A DNA stretch of 25,294 nt from CAG-791 sp002390025 (GCA_946543465.1 CAMNLR010000123.1:1-25294); one strand, 5' to 3'; numbered from the stretch's first letter, positions 1 to 7,816 are shown. A program made the numbers and translations. The notes: a model not told the origin generated them from the letters alone.

Positions 1-2837
1 GCAATGTCCGGGTGAACCAACTGCAGGAAATGCTCGGAAGTCGCATTTTTGCTGCCGTGATGGGCAACTTTCAAAACGTCAATGTTCGGAAGCTCCTCTG
101 AATCCTGCAGAAGGTTCGTCTCCGTCAGGTGCTTCAGGAGTTCCTCCTCTCCCTGACCTTCCAGGTCACCTGTGAGCAGAGCCGAAAAACCTTCTGCCTT
201 TCCTGACAAATCCGGTTTGACAGCAGAATCTTCCTCTGGCGAAAGAGATGAATCTCTATATCTGAGCAGCAGGGTCGTCGAGTATTCGTTGGCATCCTCA
301 TAAGAGGCACCCCGGGCGGGGTGGAGGCAGTCCAGGGTGAGGTCTCCACTGCGTAGCCGCAGTCCCCGGCTGATGTAGTGGACCGGGATGCCGGCCTGCC
401 CGCACAGTTTCTCGATACTTCTGTAGTTTTCTCCCTTTGCGTCCTCTGTGAGATCGGGAAGATAGACCGCGGAGAGCGAAATAAGTGGTTTTTCCTCCGC
501 AGCTGCTTCCAGGAATTGCAGGAGGCCGCTGCAGTGGTCGCTGTCGTCATGGGTCAGGATGATGCCGTCCAGGCGGCCCACACCCTTACTGTGGAGAAAA
601 GGAATGAGGGTGTATTTGGCAAGATCCTCTTTTGTGGAGCTGCCTCCGTCAATCAGAAAATGCCTTCCCCTGCAGCTGATAAATATCCCATCCCCTTGAC
701 CGACATAGAGCATATCCATCTCGAAAGCAGGAGAAAAGCGGAAGGCCAGCACAAAGAGGGAGGCTGCTATCCAGAGAGCGGTGCAGATGCAGGCAAAGTC
801 CTTTCTCGAGCGGTTGTCATAAAGGTGAAAGCTCTGACAAGTTTTCGCAGCTGCCCCGCGCAATAATAAATCAACCCTGTCTTCTTTCCGTCGACTGCTC
901 TTCAAGGAATCTGCAAAGGCCTCACTCCATACCTTCGCACCCGGATTTTCTGTAATATGTGCAGCATATGCGGTATTCTCAGTTCGTACATTTCTAAGCT
1001 GCATAAGAGAAGCTTCCCGCTTCTGCGAAATTGCATCCGCTTCTATGCGTCTTCGCATATGCGGCATCTGGAGACGGACGGAGATGGCTGCAAGGATGAG
1101 CAGCATACTATAGAAAGCCAGAATCCGAATCGGTGAAGGCCTGCCCAATACAATCTCGTGTCCGGGGATCTTCCCGGAAGACTCAGCGAGAAAACGATAA
1201 AAATCCAGGATTAGTTCCGCAGGAAGACCTATAATACGCGGAAGCCCTCTCAGGGCGGAAGGCAGGGCCCCGCCGGCAGACATGGCTCCGTTGGCAGACA
1301 GTGCCTCAGTAGCAGGCAGGATTCTGCCGCCAGGTAGAACCTCGCCGGCAGATAGCGCCCCGCTGGCAGGCAGGGAATCCGTCAGTCCACCGAAAAGGCA
1401 GCCGATTATTCCTGCCAGCAGGACAGCTCCGCCGGCGCTGACCATGACAACTGTCATGAGAGGGATGACGATCAGGTTCAAGAGCAGAGAAGTAATGGGA
1501 AAAGTGCCGTATGCCCACAGATAGACAGGCAGGGCAGCAAGCGGAATGGCCAGGGCTTTCAGAATGCGGCCGGGGAGGGCGGGCAGCAGAATGCCAATGG
1601 CCAGCACAGCGCAAAAGGAGAACTGGAAGCCTGTGTGAAGAAGGTAGAGAGGCTGGTCCAGCAGCAGGAGAAATGCGGCGATGGAAGCCGCCGTCAGAAT
1701 ATCATAGGTCCTGCCGATGACTTTGGAAATGATATATAGGGTCAACATGATGAGGGCGCGAAAAACTGATGTGCCCATACCGATCATCTTTCCATACAGA
1801 AAGACAATAAGGATCGATGCGGCCGCACGGACCGGCATGGGGATCCATCGGCATTTTCCGGTCAGCGAAAAAAATCCCATGCCGAGAAGAGACAGGTGAA
1901 GGCCGCTTATGCTTAATATATGCACAATTCCGGCGCCCTGATACAGCTCTCTCGTCTCCTCCTCCAGCAGACCTTTTTCCCCCAGAAGCATGGCTTTTAA
2001 GACCGCCGAATTCTGTGTTGAAAAAAGGCAGTCAATGCAGTCCGACATGTGATTTTTGAAATGAAACAGCAGCGCCCCCAGCTTGTCTGTCGGAGCGGAG
2101 GCGGCCAGGATATCCACATCACGCAGTGAAAATGACACCCGCAGAATGTGATAATACATGCGGAGGTCAAACTCGCCCTCATTCATGGCTCTGCGGAATG
2201 GATACAGAGTTCCGCACAGACGGACACGGGCACTCATGTCCACTTGGGGTGCATGATCCAGGACACAGAGCACCCGGTCCCGCTTTCCGGGATCTATTAC
2301 GCTGCCTGCAGCAGAATCCGTTTTGCTATCTGCTGTAGTATCATCTGTCCGAACATCCGACAGCATCATGCGCCAGACGAGAGTGTCTCCTTCCATCTTC
2401 TGTTCCAGTCCGCAGACTGTTCCGGTAAGCGTCACTCTTTTTCCCCGATACGGTTCATAGTCCGTAAGACTGTATGGAAAAAGAAAGATACAGATTCCAA
2501 TGGCAGCAGCCAGGACGGCAAGTACTGTAAAAAGCGGTCTTCGTCCGAAAAACCAGAAACCTGGGTGAGAATAACCTCTGTAAAACGAATCTCTGTGAAA
2601 GGATCCTCCGTAATTCGAATCTCCGTGAAAGGATCCTCCGTAATTCGAATCTCCGTGAAAGGATCCTCCGTAATTCGAATCTCCGTGAAAGAATCCTCCG
2701 TGAAAGGATCCTCCGTACAACAAACCTCCATGATAATGACTTTTATCAAACAATATTTCTTTGCCGGAAGAAAAAAATTGCAGCCCCCGTTCTGAACGGG
2801 TGGCTGCGCTTTTTTCAGTGTGTTTTTTTAATTGCAT
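1..2837 (-). CDS. comEC: ComEC/Rec2 DNA-uptake channel, C-terminus off the left edge
   Basis: Membrane channel that passes single-stranded DNA into the cytoplasm during natural transformation. The frame is open from 2837 to base 1 (at least 945 residues), so the stop lies outside the window. Seen in order: a hydrophobic segment after a repeat-rich N-terminus, an OB-fold-like region, the competence-domain motif HILSISGLHLS near 1900, GMGTSVFRALIM near 1770, many membrane segments, then a metallo-beta-lactamase-like domain with MLYVGQGDG, IDGGSST, LTHDDSDH, LLTGDLEGQGE and KVAHHGSKNAT (near 45-70). The start ATG at 2837 has GGAGGT nine bases upstream, and no other ATG precedes the first membrane segment. 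Oddities: about 45 N-terminal residues are a 10-residue tandem repeat, and a terminator-like hairpin lies in the first codons. A Pro/Ala/Gly-rich low-complexity stretch interrupts the membrane part near 1280-1390. Family identity is secure; the exact start is less so. Confidence 0.93.
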   Translation of the reverse strand, partial: MQLKKHTEKSAATRSERGLQFFSSGKEILFDKSHYHGGLLYGGSFHGGFFHGDSNYGGSFHGDSNYGGSFHGDSNYGGSFHRDSFYRGYSHPGFWFFGRRPLFTVLAVLAAAIGICIFLFPYSLTDYEPYRGKRVTLTGTVCGLEQKMEGDTLVWRMMLSDVRTDDTTADSKTDSAAGSVIDPGKRDRVLCVLDHAPQVDMSARVRLCGTLYPFRRAMNEGEFDLRMYYHILRVSFSLRDVDILAASAPTDKLGALLFHFKNHMSDCIDCLFSTQNSAVLKAMLLGEKGLLEEETRELYQGAGIVHILSISGLHLSLLGMGFFSLTGKCRWIPMPVRAAASILIVFLYGKMIGMGTSVFRALIMLTLYIISKVIGRTYDILTAASIAAFLLLLDQPLYLLHTGFQFSFCAVLAIGILLPALPGRILKALAIPLAALPVYLWAYGTFPITSLLLNLIVIPLMTVVMVSAGGAVLLAGIIGCLFGGLTDSLPASGALSAGEVLPGGRILPATEALSANGAMSAGGALPSALRGLPRIIGLPAELILDFYRFLAESSGKIPGHEIVLGRPSPIRILAFYSMLLILAAISVRLQMPHMRRRIEADAISQKREASLMQLRNVRTENTAYAAHITENPGAKVWSEAFADSLKSSRRKEDRVDLLLRGAAAKTCQSFHLYDNRSRKDFACICTALWIAASLFVLAFRFSPAFEMDMLYVGQGDGIFISCRGRHFLIDGGSSTKEDLAKYTLIPFLHSKGVGRLDGIILTHDDSDHCSGLLQFLEAAAEEKPLISLSAVYLPDLTEDAKGENYRSIEKLCGQAGIPVHYISRGLRLRSGDLTLDCLHPARGASYEDANEYSTTLLLRYRDSSLSPEEDSAVKPDLSGKAEGFSALLTGDLEGQGEEELLKHLTETNLLQDSEELPNIDVLKVAHHGSKNATSEHFLQLVHPDI
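2581..2715. repeat. 30-bp minisatellite inside the comEC N-terminus
   Basis: Four full 30-bp units (2581-2610, 2611-2640, 2641-2670, 2671-2700) plus a 15-bp half unit. Units two and three are identical as read. In the comEC frame each unit encodes ten residues rich in Gly, Ser, Phe, His and Tyr (SFHGDSNYGG type). Because the unit is a multiple of three, copy-number change would alter length without breaking the frame. On the minus strand each unit also contains GGAGGA, a Shine-Dalgarno-like string. Confidence 0.95.
2771..2807 (-). terminator. Intrinsic-terminator-like hairpin within the first codons of comEC
   Basis: On the minus strand arms 2807-2795 and 2791-2780 pair (GCAGCC and CCCGTT against AACGGG and GGCTGC, one bulge, 3-base loop). 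They are followed by AA and seven T (2777-2771). The hairpin begins 30 nt after the comEC start codon, so it is coding sequence as well. It looks like a strong rho-independent terminator. On the plus strand it is also followed by a T run, so it could serve both directions. Confidence 0.7.
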
Positions 2838-2838
2838 A

Positions 2839-2893
2839 GCACAGGCACCTCCGTCGTATAGAACGACAAATTATCGGCTGCTTTGTCCTGTGC
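2839..2893 (-). promoter_or_regulatory. comEC hairpin leader enclosing the ribosome binding site
   Basis: The predicted transcript begins at or near 2893. A perfect 7-bp stem GCACAGG (2893-2887) / CCTGTGC (2845-2839) encloses the GGAGGT (2852-2847) of comEC and an inner hairpin (GTCG/CGAC). The conserved AAAGC lies just inside the 5' arm. A closely similar leader lies before comEA at 7766-7807. Closing the stem would restrict access to the ribosome binding site. I do not recognise the element as a known riboswitch class. Confidence 0.6.
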
Positions 2894-2899
2894 AATAAT

Positions 2900-2928
2900 A
2901 TTATACTACTATTTTTTTCCCTTTTCAC
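2900..2928 (-). promoter_or_regulatory. Putative sigma-A promoter of comEC
   Basis: Minus-strand -10 TATAAT at 2905-2900, with a weak -35 GTGAAA at 2928-2923 across a 17-bp spacer. The start point is predicted at about 2893, exactly where the leader stem begins. Confidence 0.55.
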
Positions 2929-2974
2929 AGTGCTTTAGCAATCACCATCAATTTCATCAATTTCCGGATACCCT

Positions 2975-4048
2975 TCACCCGCCGCTCTGGACGATCTTGG
3001 TGTTCTTCTTCAGAAGGTTCTCTGAATCGAGGGTGAATTTTTCCATGAAAACGGGGTTGTCCTCACCTTCGATGATGATCTGGACCTGGCTGATGGCGGG
3101 TAGCTCGGTCAGGGAATTGACAATGGAGTAGACCGCGACCTCCGGATCCACCGGATTGGGATTGGTGAGGAAGGTGCTGTCAAGGGTCACCGTGCAGATA
3201 TTGTCGCGGGTCAGGACATTGACGAGCCTGGTGTCCTTGTTGACGGTGGGATAATTGAAGTCACCGTTGGGACCGGCGATGATCTGCTCCACAACCACTC
3301 TCTCCATGGGGATGTTTCCGTTGAAAACAACGGTCCTGTAGGTCTCCACCAGCTGTTTGCCGTCTGCAGTGGCAAAATAGAGGTGAATCTCCGCCCGCTC
3401 GAAGTTGAGCATTTCGCTGCCGGCGTTATAGATGAACTGGTCCGCTGTCATGTTTTCCGATTTGCTGCCGTTCTCATCTACGATCAGGGCGCCGTTGATG
3501 CGGATGGTAACGCGGCGGATCTCCTCCAGCTCGCACATGGTGTTGACAATGGCCGCCCGGGTCAGCTTTTCCGTAATATTGTCCATCTTCCGGTAATCTA
3601 CCGTAAAATCGATGGAGACCGTATTTTTTTCGATGGAAAAATCTCTGCGCTCAAAGCCGCTGATGGGCGCCGTCACACCTTCGTCAGCAGGAGCGGAAGC
3701 CAGTGCATCCAGCAGTTCCTCTGCCTTTGCATAAATCGACTCGGCCTGCAGAACTCTCTGCCTGGAGACAAGTCCGGTCTTGTCCGTATTCAGATAAAAG
3801 ACCCGGACAGAATCTTCGTCAGGGGCAGAAGCGGCACAGCCGCACAGGCTGCCGCAGAGCAGGCACAGAATCAGTATACAGATCAAAGACAGGCTGAACT
3901 GCGGTTGGAGGGCCTTCGGCTGACGGATCTGCGGTTGGCGGGCTTTCTGCTGACGAAGCAGCAACATGCGCCACAAGGGCTGCCGATCTGCCCTGACGGC
4001 CCGGCTGTCACAGCCGGCTTTGATGGGGGAAGTACAGTCTTTCTTCAT
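2975..4048 (-). CDS. GerMN-domain lipoprotein linked to the two-component system
   Basis: Predicted extracytoplasmic lipoprotein of 357 residues. A hydrophobic signal segment (about residues 51-69) ends in a lipobox-like LCG-Cys at Cys71. Two GerMN-like repeats follow (about 85-195 and 210-335), each with the beta-rich pattern (for example VSIDFTVDYRKM and CTVTLDSTF). GerMN domains occur in spore germination protein GerM and in actinobacterial LpqB. The ATG at 4048 overlaps the kinase stop (ATGA) and has GGAGGG seven bases upstream, so it is translationally coupled to the kinase. The N-region before the signal is unusually long and holds a duplicated 10-residue Gln/Arg/Pro-rich repeat (3899-3958); an internal ATG at 3967 is an alternative start. 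By analogy with MtrB-LpqB it may modulate the partner kinase; that is inference. Confidence 0.85.
   Translation of the reverse strand: MKKDCTSPIKAGCDSRAVRADRQPLWRMLLLRQQKARQPQIRQPKALQPQFSLSLICILILCLLCGSLCGCAASAPDEDSVRVFYLNTDKTGLVSRQRVLQAESIYAKAEELLDALASAPADEGVTAPISGFERRDFSIEKNTVSIDFTVDYRKMDNITEKLTRAAIVNTMCELEEIRRVTIRINGALIVDENGSKSENMTADQFIYNAGSEMLNFERAEIHLYFATADGKQLVETYRTVVFNGNIPMERVVVEQIIAGPNGDFNYPTVNKDTRLVNVLTRDNICTVTLDSTFLTNPNPVDPEVAVYSIVNSLTELPAISQVQIIIEGEDNPVFMEKFTLDSENLLKKNTKIVQSGG
3899..3958. repeat. Two 30-bp direct repeats in the GerMN signal region
   Basis: Imperfect 30-bp units at 3899-3928 and 3929-3958. They encode the repeated Arg-Gln/Pro-rich stretch just before the hydrophobic signal segment of the GerMN lipoprotein. 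Confidence 0.8.
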
Positions 4049-5904
4049 AAGTGTTCCCTCCCCTCTTCTGCGAATCCGGCTTCATCTGTTGCACGCGAAG
4101 GACCGGTTACATCTGCTGTGCGCGAAGGACCGGTTTCACCTGTTGCACGCGAAGGACTGATTTCATCTGCCGGGCGCGAAGGCCCTGATCCGATTTCCTT
4201 GTCCGGCACGGGTTTGTATTTGCGCCGGGAGACATGGATGGTCTTTTCCATGTATTCCTTTTCCACAGCGTTCTTTTTGCGGCCGCGCAGAAGGCGCGTG
4301 ATCTGCCTGCGCTGTTTCCCGACTCTGAGTTCCATGGGCTCTGCGGAATACCGCAGCGGGATCCTGACGATAAAGGTAGTGCCCTCACCCTCTTTGCTCT
4401 CGACGGAGATCGTGCCGTGATGGCGCAGGATGGCGCTCTTTGTGATCGACAGGCCCAGGCCGGTTCCGCCGATCTCGCGTGAGCGTGACTTGTCCACGCG
4501 GAAGAAGCGCTCGTAGATTCTGTTCAGGTCTTCCTCCGGAATACCGATGCCGTTGTCCGCGACCGTGAAGGAAAAATACTCATCATCGGCATCCACTGTG
4601 ACAATGACCTCTCCGTGCTCGTGGTTGTATTTGATGGCATTTTCGACCAGGTTTGTGAGGACCAGATTGATTCGGGTGATATCCACCTCCGCGATGACTT
4701 CCCGGCGGTTTACGAGCGTCAGGGCTATGTCGCTGGCCTCCGCGATGGGCCGCATGCGCTTCATGACCGCCTTGGCCAGCGCATTGATATCGGTCTCCGT
4801 TACCTCCAGGTCCGTATTGGTTCGGTCTTCCTTGACCATGTCCAGAAGGTCGGAAATGATCTTGTTTTCACGGTCGATCTCGTGGTCTATATCTTCCAGA
4901 AACTCTCTGTAAACAGCGGGGTCGACATTCTCCTCGGACAAAAGCGAAGCCGCAAGGACTTTCATGGAGGTCATGGGCGTCTTGAGCTCATGGGATACGT
5001 TGGCGACGAATTCCTGACGCGACTGATCCAGGGCGTTCATACGGCCCAGGACATTGTTGAAGGCGTCCGCGATATGTCTGGTCTCCGTGTATATGGGCGC
5101 TGAGATCGGCTCGTTTGAGTAGCCCTCCTTGACCTCGCTGATATCCCTGGACAGGACTTCGAAGGGGCGGACCAGCAAACCGGAAATAATGATGGAGGCA
5201 AAAAAGACCACAATCATCATGATAATCTGCAGCATAAGGGCTTTGCGCCGCAGGATCTCCTTAGTCTTTTGTATATATTCTGTCGATGTACTTGCCAGGA
5301 GTACGCCGCGGACAGAATTGGCCTGACTGCTGTCACTGTTCTGGCCGTTCCTGCCGAAGCTGTATTCTCTGTACTCGGTCATGTCTCCGGAATCCGAAAT
5401 ATTCCTGTTAACATAATAATCCAGGCCCTCCATGGACCTGGTCTCAATGATCGGAACAACGATCTCTATAAATCCGTATTCTCTGTCGTAGTTTTCCGAC
5501 CCGTCCCTGTTTCCTGTCTTCAGACAGGTAATGACGTCCTGGGAGACGATCGTCTTGTTTTCCGAGAGGCTGTAGGTATCTTTGACAACTGTCAGGGTTG
5601 GGTCGATGATCATCAGACGTCCGTCGTACAGAGTACCGAATTCAGAGAGCTCCGCATCGACCTGGCCGGACTGGTGATTGACCAGATAATTGGTATTGAT
5701 CAGGTGGTTGGCAAAGGAGCGGAGCTGGGCCTTGACCTGCTCCACACGCACTTCGACCGCCCTCTCCTCGTAGTTCCGCAGAATTCCGTTCTGGAGAAGG
5801 ATGCACGGCACCGCGCCGACCAGAAATATGATGATGAAAAAAATGACCCGCAGGCTTCGAAAGAACACCAGCCTGTCCAGGACTTTTCTGATTCGTTCCC
5901 GCAT
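4045..5904 (-). CDS. Membrane sensor histidine kinase (WalK/MtrB-like)
   Basis: Histidine kinase of 619 residues. Transmembrane segment about 19-38, extracytoplasmic sensor about 39-222, second transmembrane segment about 223-245, HAMP about 246-298. The HisKA motif FVANVSHELKTP has phospho-acceptor His305. The catalytic domain shows N box NLVENAIKYN (about 418-427), G1 DNGIGIP (450-456), F box ERFFRVD and G2 GGTGLGLS (479-486). A GGAAG ribosome site lies five to six bases upstream of ATG 5904. It follows the response regulator after 146 bp and overlaps the GerMN gene by ATGA, so the three are probably one operon. The order regulator-kinase-GerMN lipoprotein recalls actinobacterial mtrA-mtrB-lpqB. 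The last 90 residues are a non-catalytic tail ending in four 9-residue GPSRxxDxx repeats. The stimulus cannot be read from sequence. Confidence 0.93.
   Translation of the reverse strand: MRERIRKVLDRLVFFRSLRVIFFIIIFLVGAVPCILLQNGILRNYEERAVEVRVEQVKAQLRSFANHLINTNYLVNHQSGQVDAELSEFGTLYDGRLMIIDPTLTVVKDTYSLSENKTIVSQDVITCLKTGNRDGSENYDREYGFIEIVVPIIETRSMEGLDYYVNRNISDSGDMTEYREYSFGRNGQNSDSSQANSVRGVLLASTSTEYIQKTKEILRRKALMLQIIMMIVVFFASIIISGLLVRPFEVLSRDISEVKEGYSNEPISAPIYTETRHIADAFNNVLGRMNALDQSRQEFVANVSHELKTPMTSMKVLAASLLSEENVDPAVYREFLEDIDHEIDRENKIISDLLDMVKEDRTNTDLEVTETDINALAKAVMKRMRPIAEASDIALTLVNRREVIAEVDITRINLVLTNLVENAIKYNHEHGEVIVTVDADDEYFSFTVADNGIGIPEEDLNRIYERFFRVDKSRSREIGGTGLGLSITKSAILRHHGTISVESKEGEGTTFIVRIPLRYSAEPMELRVGKQRRQITRLLRGRKKNAVEKEYMEKTIHVSRRKYKPVPDKEIGSGPSRPADEISPSRATGETGPSRTADVTGPSRATDEAGFAEEGREHL
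4078..4185. repeat. 27-bp tandem repeat encoding the kinase C-terminal tail
   Basis: Four imperfect 27-bp units encode 9-residue repeats of the type GPSRATDEA at kinase residues 574-609. They lie after the ATPase domain in a hydrophilic tail. The first units have diverged more than the last ones. Confidence 0.85.
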
Positions 5905-5936
5905 AGTTCTTCCTGTTTCTTACTCCGGAACAAATA

Positions 5937-6055
5937 TTCCTGCTCCGAAACACGGTCCTATCACAGTCCTATCGCTCCGGAGCAAAAGTTTTTCCGTTAC
6001 GGACAATTTTCGGGATCCGGAACCTGGTTTTCCTGCTCCGGAACACGGTCTTATC
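5937..6055. repeat. Direct repeat copying the 3' end of the response regulator gene
   Basis: A 26-bp near-identical pair at 5937-5962 and 6030-6055, differing at two positions as read (TCCTGCTCCGRAACACGGTC core). The second copy spans the regulator stop codon (TAA at 6053-6051). The 146-bp gap between regulator and kinase also contains a GCTCCGGAGC palindrome near 5974 and further CTCCGGAAC fragments. Confidence 0.8.
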
Positions 6056-6749
6056 TCTCGTGGCTCCGGAAATAGTATCCGACTCCCCACTTGGTCTGCA
6101 CGTACCTGGGCTCGGACGCATTGTGCTCTATTTTTTCGCGCAGGCGGCGGATATGAACGTCCACTGTGCGCACGTCGCCGGGATATTCCTTGCCCCAGAC
6201 CATCTGAAGAAGGGTCGTGCGGCTGTAGACCTTGCCGGCATGCGTCGCCAGAAGCTCGAGCAGTTCAAACTCCTTGCTGGTGAGATTGATTTCCTTATCC
6301 TCAAGAGAGACGCGGCGGTTGTCCAGGTCCATGCGCAGATCGCCCACCTCTATGATATTTTCATTCACAGGTTCCGGCTTCCGTGCGCGTGAAGTACGGC
6401 GGATGATCGCTTTGATCCTTCCCTTGACTTCCAGGGGATTGAAGGGCTTGGTGACATAATCGTCGGCGCCGTAATCAAGTCCCAGTATTTTGTCCATGTC
6501 ATCGCCGCGCGCTGTGAGCATGATGATCGGGACATCTGAAAATTCGCGCACCTGCTGCAGAACTTCGAAGCCTGACAGCTTGGGGAGCATGACATCCAGA
6601 AGCACGATATCAAACTGCTTGTCCCGGATCATGTTGACAGCTTCTTCGCCGTCATAGGCACATTCCACTTCATGTCCGTCCTGAAGGAGGCTGAAACGCA
6701 GCCCTTTAACAATCATCTTCTCGTCATCAACGACCAGAACTTTTGCCAT
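6051..6749 (-). CDS. OmpR/PhoB-family response regulator
   Basis: Transcriptional response regulator of 232 residues, the usual length for the family. Receiver domain 1-115: acidic pocket VVDDE (Asp8, Asp9), phospho-acceptor Asp52 in LLDVMLP, Thr79 in MLTA, Lys101 in TKPFNP. The C-terminal winged-helix domain (about 130-230) carries LTSKEFELLELLA and the recognition region VDVHIRRLREKIE. It is the likely partner of the kinase just downstream on the same strand. GGAG lies ten bases before ATG 6749. Overall it resembles WalR/PhoP/MtrA, but the regulon cannot be told from sequence. Its position between comEA and comEC makes control of competence or the envelope a reasonable guess only. Confidence 0.94.
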   Translation of the reverse strand: MAKVLVVDDEKMIVKGLRFSLLQDGHEVECAYDGEEAVNMIRDKQFDIVLLDVMLPKLSGFEVLQQVREFSDVPIIMLTARGDDMDKILGLDYGADDYVTKPFNPLEVKGRIKAIIRRTSRARKPEPVNENIIEVGDLRMDLDNRRVSLEDKEINLTSKEFELLELLATHAGKVYSRTTLLQMVWGKEYPGDVRTVDVHIRRLREKIEHNASEPRYVQTKWGVGYYFRSHER

Positions 6750-6785
6750 AAATACGTTTCTCCTTAATCCTTTAAATCATGTACC

Positions 6786-6831
6786 ATGCTGCCATGCAGC
6801 ATACAGTGATGTATTAAACAGTGATGTATTC
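6786..6831. repeat. Hairpin and duplicated comEA 3' end
   Basis: A 7-bp stem ATGCTGC/GCAGCAT (6786-6802) lies next to a direct repeat CAGTGATGTATT (6804-6815 and 6820-6831). The right copy is the end of comEA, and the left copy begins at its stop codon. The hairpin lacks a T run, so it is not a convincing terminator. Confidence 0.7.
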
Positions 6832-7767
6832 TTTCATCTTCTGAAAACTGGCGTCCTTGATGCCTGGGACTTTCATGAGATCTTCGATAGCCTCAAAGCG
6901 CCCCTCCTGTTCCCGATAGTCAATGATGCGCTGCGCCTTGGCCTCTCCGACACCAGGAATCTTCATCAGTTCCTCTTTGGAAGCCGTGTTCAGATTGATC
7001 TTCTCTGCCGGATTTGATGCACCGGCACCGTCTTCGGAAGTTCCTGCGCCCTGCAGGCCGGATGCGCCGGATACACCGGGCACCGCACCCGGAACTGCCG
7101 CCCCCGCACCGGACCTTCCCTGGTCAAGGCGGAGTGTCTCTGCCTCTTCTTTTGACGGGACACGGATCTGCCAGGCATCTTCGATTTTCATTGCAAGGTT
7201 CAGATATGATCTGTCTGCGTCCTCACTGAATCCGCCTGCCGCATCGATGGCATCCCGGATCCGGCTTCCCGCAGGAAGTGAATAGACCCCTTCTTTTCTG
7301 ACTGCGCCGCAGACGTGGACAGTGAGGAGACTCTCCTGTACCTCATTGTCTATCGATCCCTCTTTCGCTTCTCTCTCCTCGTCAGCAGATGATCCCTGCT
7401 GATCTGCTAAACGGCTGCCTGCCAGCCTGCCTTCTATAACCTGACTGCCTGCTGATCTGCCCTCTGTTAAGCCTGCGCGGGCAGTTTCTTTTTCTTCAAA
7501 AGCCCCTTCCGCAGACTGCCCGGAATCAATTTCCTCCAATACAGGTTCCCCTGCCCCGGCAGAACAGGCGCACAGGCAAAGTGACAGAAGAAAGGGAAAG
7601 AAAAATAAGGGGATACGTTTTAAGACCGGTCCATTTTCCGGCCCAGGCTCCGGCGGCCGCCTGCTGCGCGACAGGAAAATGAGAGAAAAGTTATCACCAA
7701 AAAATCGCAGCCTTCCTGCATTTTTGACAGCTGCGTAAAATAGAGAGATAATGATACTTGCAATCAC
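6814..7767 (-). CDS. comEA: ComEA-like DNA receptor with SLBB and helix-hairpin-helix domains
   Basis: Competence protein that binds incoming double-stranded DNA at the cell surface and feeds it to the ComEC channel. The C-terminal HhH pair (NLNTASKEELMKIPGVGEAK and IEDLMKVPGI) is the ComEA signature. It is preceded by an SLBB-like domain (VHVCGAVRKEGVYSLPAGS). I place the start at GTG 7767 (317 residues) because GGAGGT lies six bases upstream. A longer frame to 8037 would run through the promoter and over the divergent gene. The N-terminus has one hydrophobic stretch, then a second one ending in a lipobox-like LCAC, an odd double arrangement. The linker between signal and SLBB is Ser/Gly/Glu-rich with short repeats (EGRSAGSQ, EGRLAGSR). 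A terminator-like hairpin overlaps codons 11-22. Confidence 0.88.
   Translation of the reverse strand: MIASIIISLFYAAVKNAGRLRFFGDNFSLIFLSRSRRPPEPGPENGPVLKRIPLFFFPFLLSLCLCACSAGAGEPVLEEIDSGQSAEGAFEEKETARAGLTEGRSAGSQVIEGRLAGSRLADQQGSSADEEREAKEGSIDNEVQESLLTVHVCGAVRKEGVYSLPAGSRIRDAIDAAGGFSEDADRSYLNLAMKIEDAWQIRVPSKEEAETLRLDQGRSGAGAAVPGAVPGVSGASGLQGAGTSEDGAGASNPAEKINLNTASKEELMKIPGVGEAKAQRIIDYREQEGRFEAIEDLMKVPGIKDASFQKMKEYITV
7699..7735 (-). terminator. Terminator-like hairpin within the first codons of comEA
   Basis: On the minus strand CGCAGC (7735-7730) pairs with GCTGCG (7711-7706) across an 18-base loop, followed by A and six T (7704-7699). It begins 32 nt after the GTG start, almost the same distance as the comEC hairpin (30 nt). 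The stem is short, so termination strength is uncertain. Confidence 0.5.
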
Positions 7768-7807
7768 ACAAACACCTCCGCTTAAAAACGGCGGCTTTAC
7801 CCTGTGC
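7766..7807 (-). promoter_or_regulatory. comEA hairpin leader enclosing the ribosome binding site
   Basis: The 5' arm GCACAGG (7807-7801) pairs with TTTGTGT (7772-7766), using G-U pairs at the inner end, and encloses GGAGGT (7779-7774). Inside it lie AAAGC and a CCGC/GCGG hairpin. The shared blocks with the comEC leader are GCACAGG, AAAGC, GCCG, CGGAGGTG and TGTG, in the same order. The GTG start codon overlaps the closing stem. Confidence 0.6.
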
Positions 7808-7816
7808 AGTAATCCT

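Noticed and set aside
2148..2795. Plus-strand 215-codon frame with VIRISVKGSS repeats
   Set aside because: It is antisense to comEC; the repeats are the comEC minisatellite read in another frame, and no ribosome site or family match is seen.
2839..2893. comEC/comEA leaders as a c-di-GMP-I (GEMM) riboswitch
   Set aside because: CACAGGGTAAA in the comEA leader resembles the GEMM start, but the leaders are only about 45-55 bases and lack the second helix with its receptor and the GGGACGCAAAGC block.
3383..4420. Long plus-strand frame opposite the GerMN and kinase genes
   Set aside because: Composition and lack of motifs mark it as a shadow; the minus-strand genes have complete domains.
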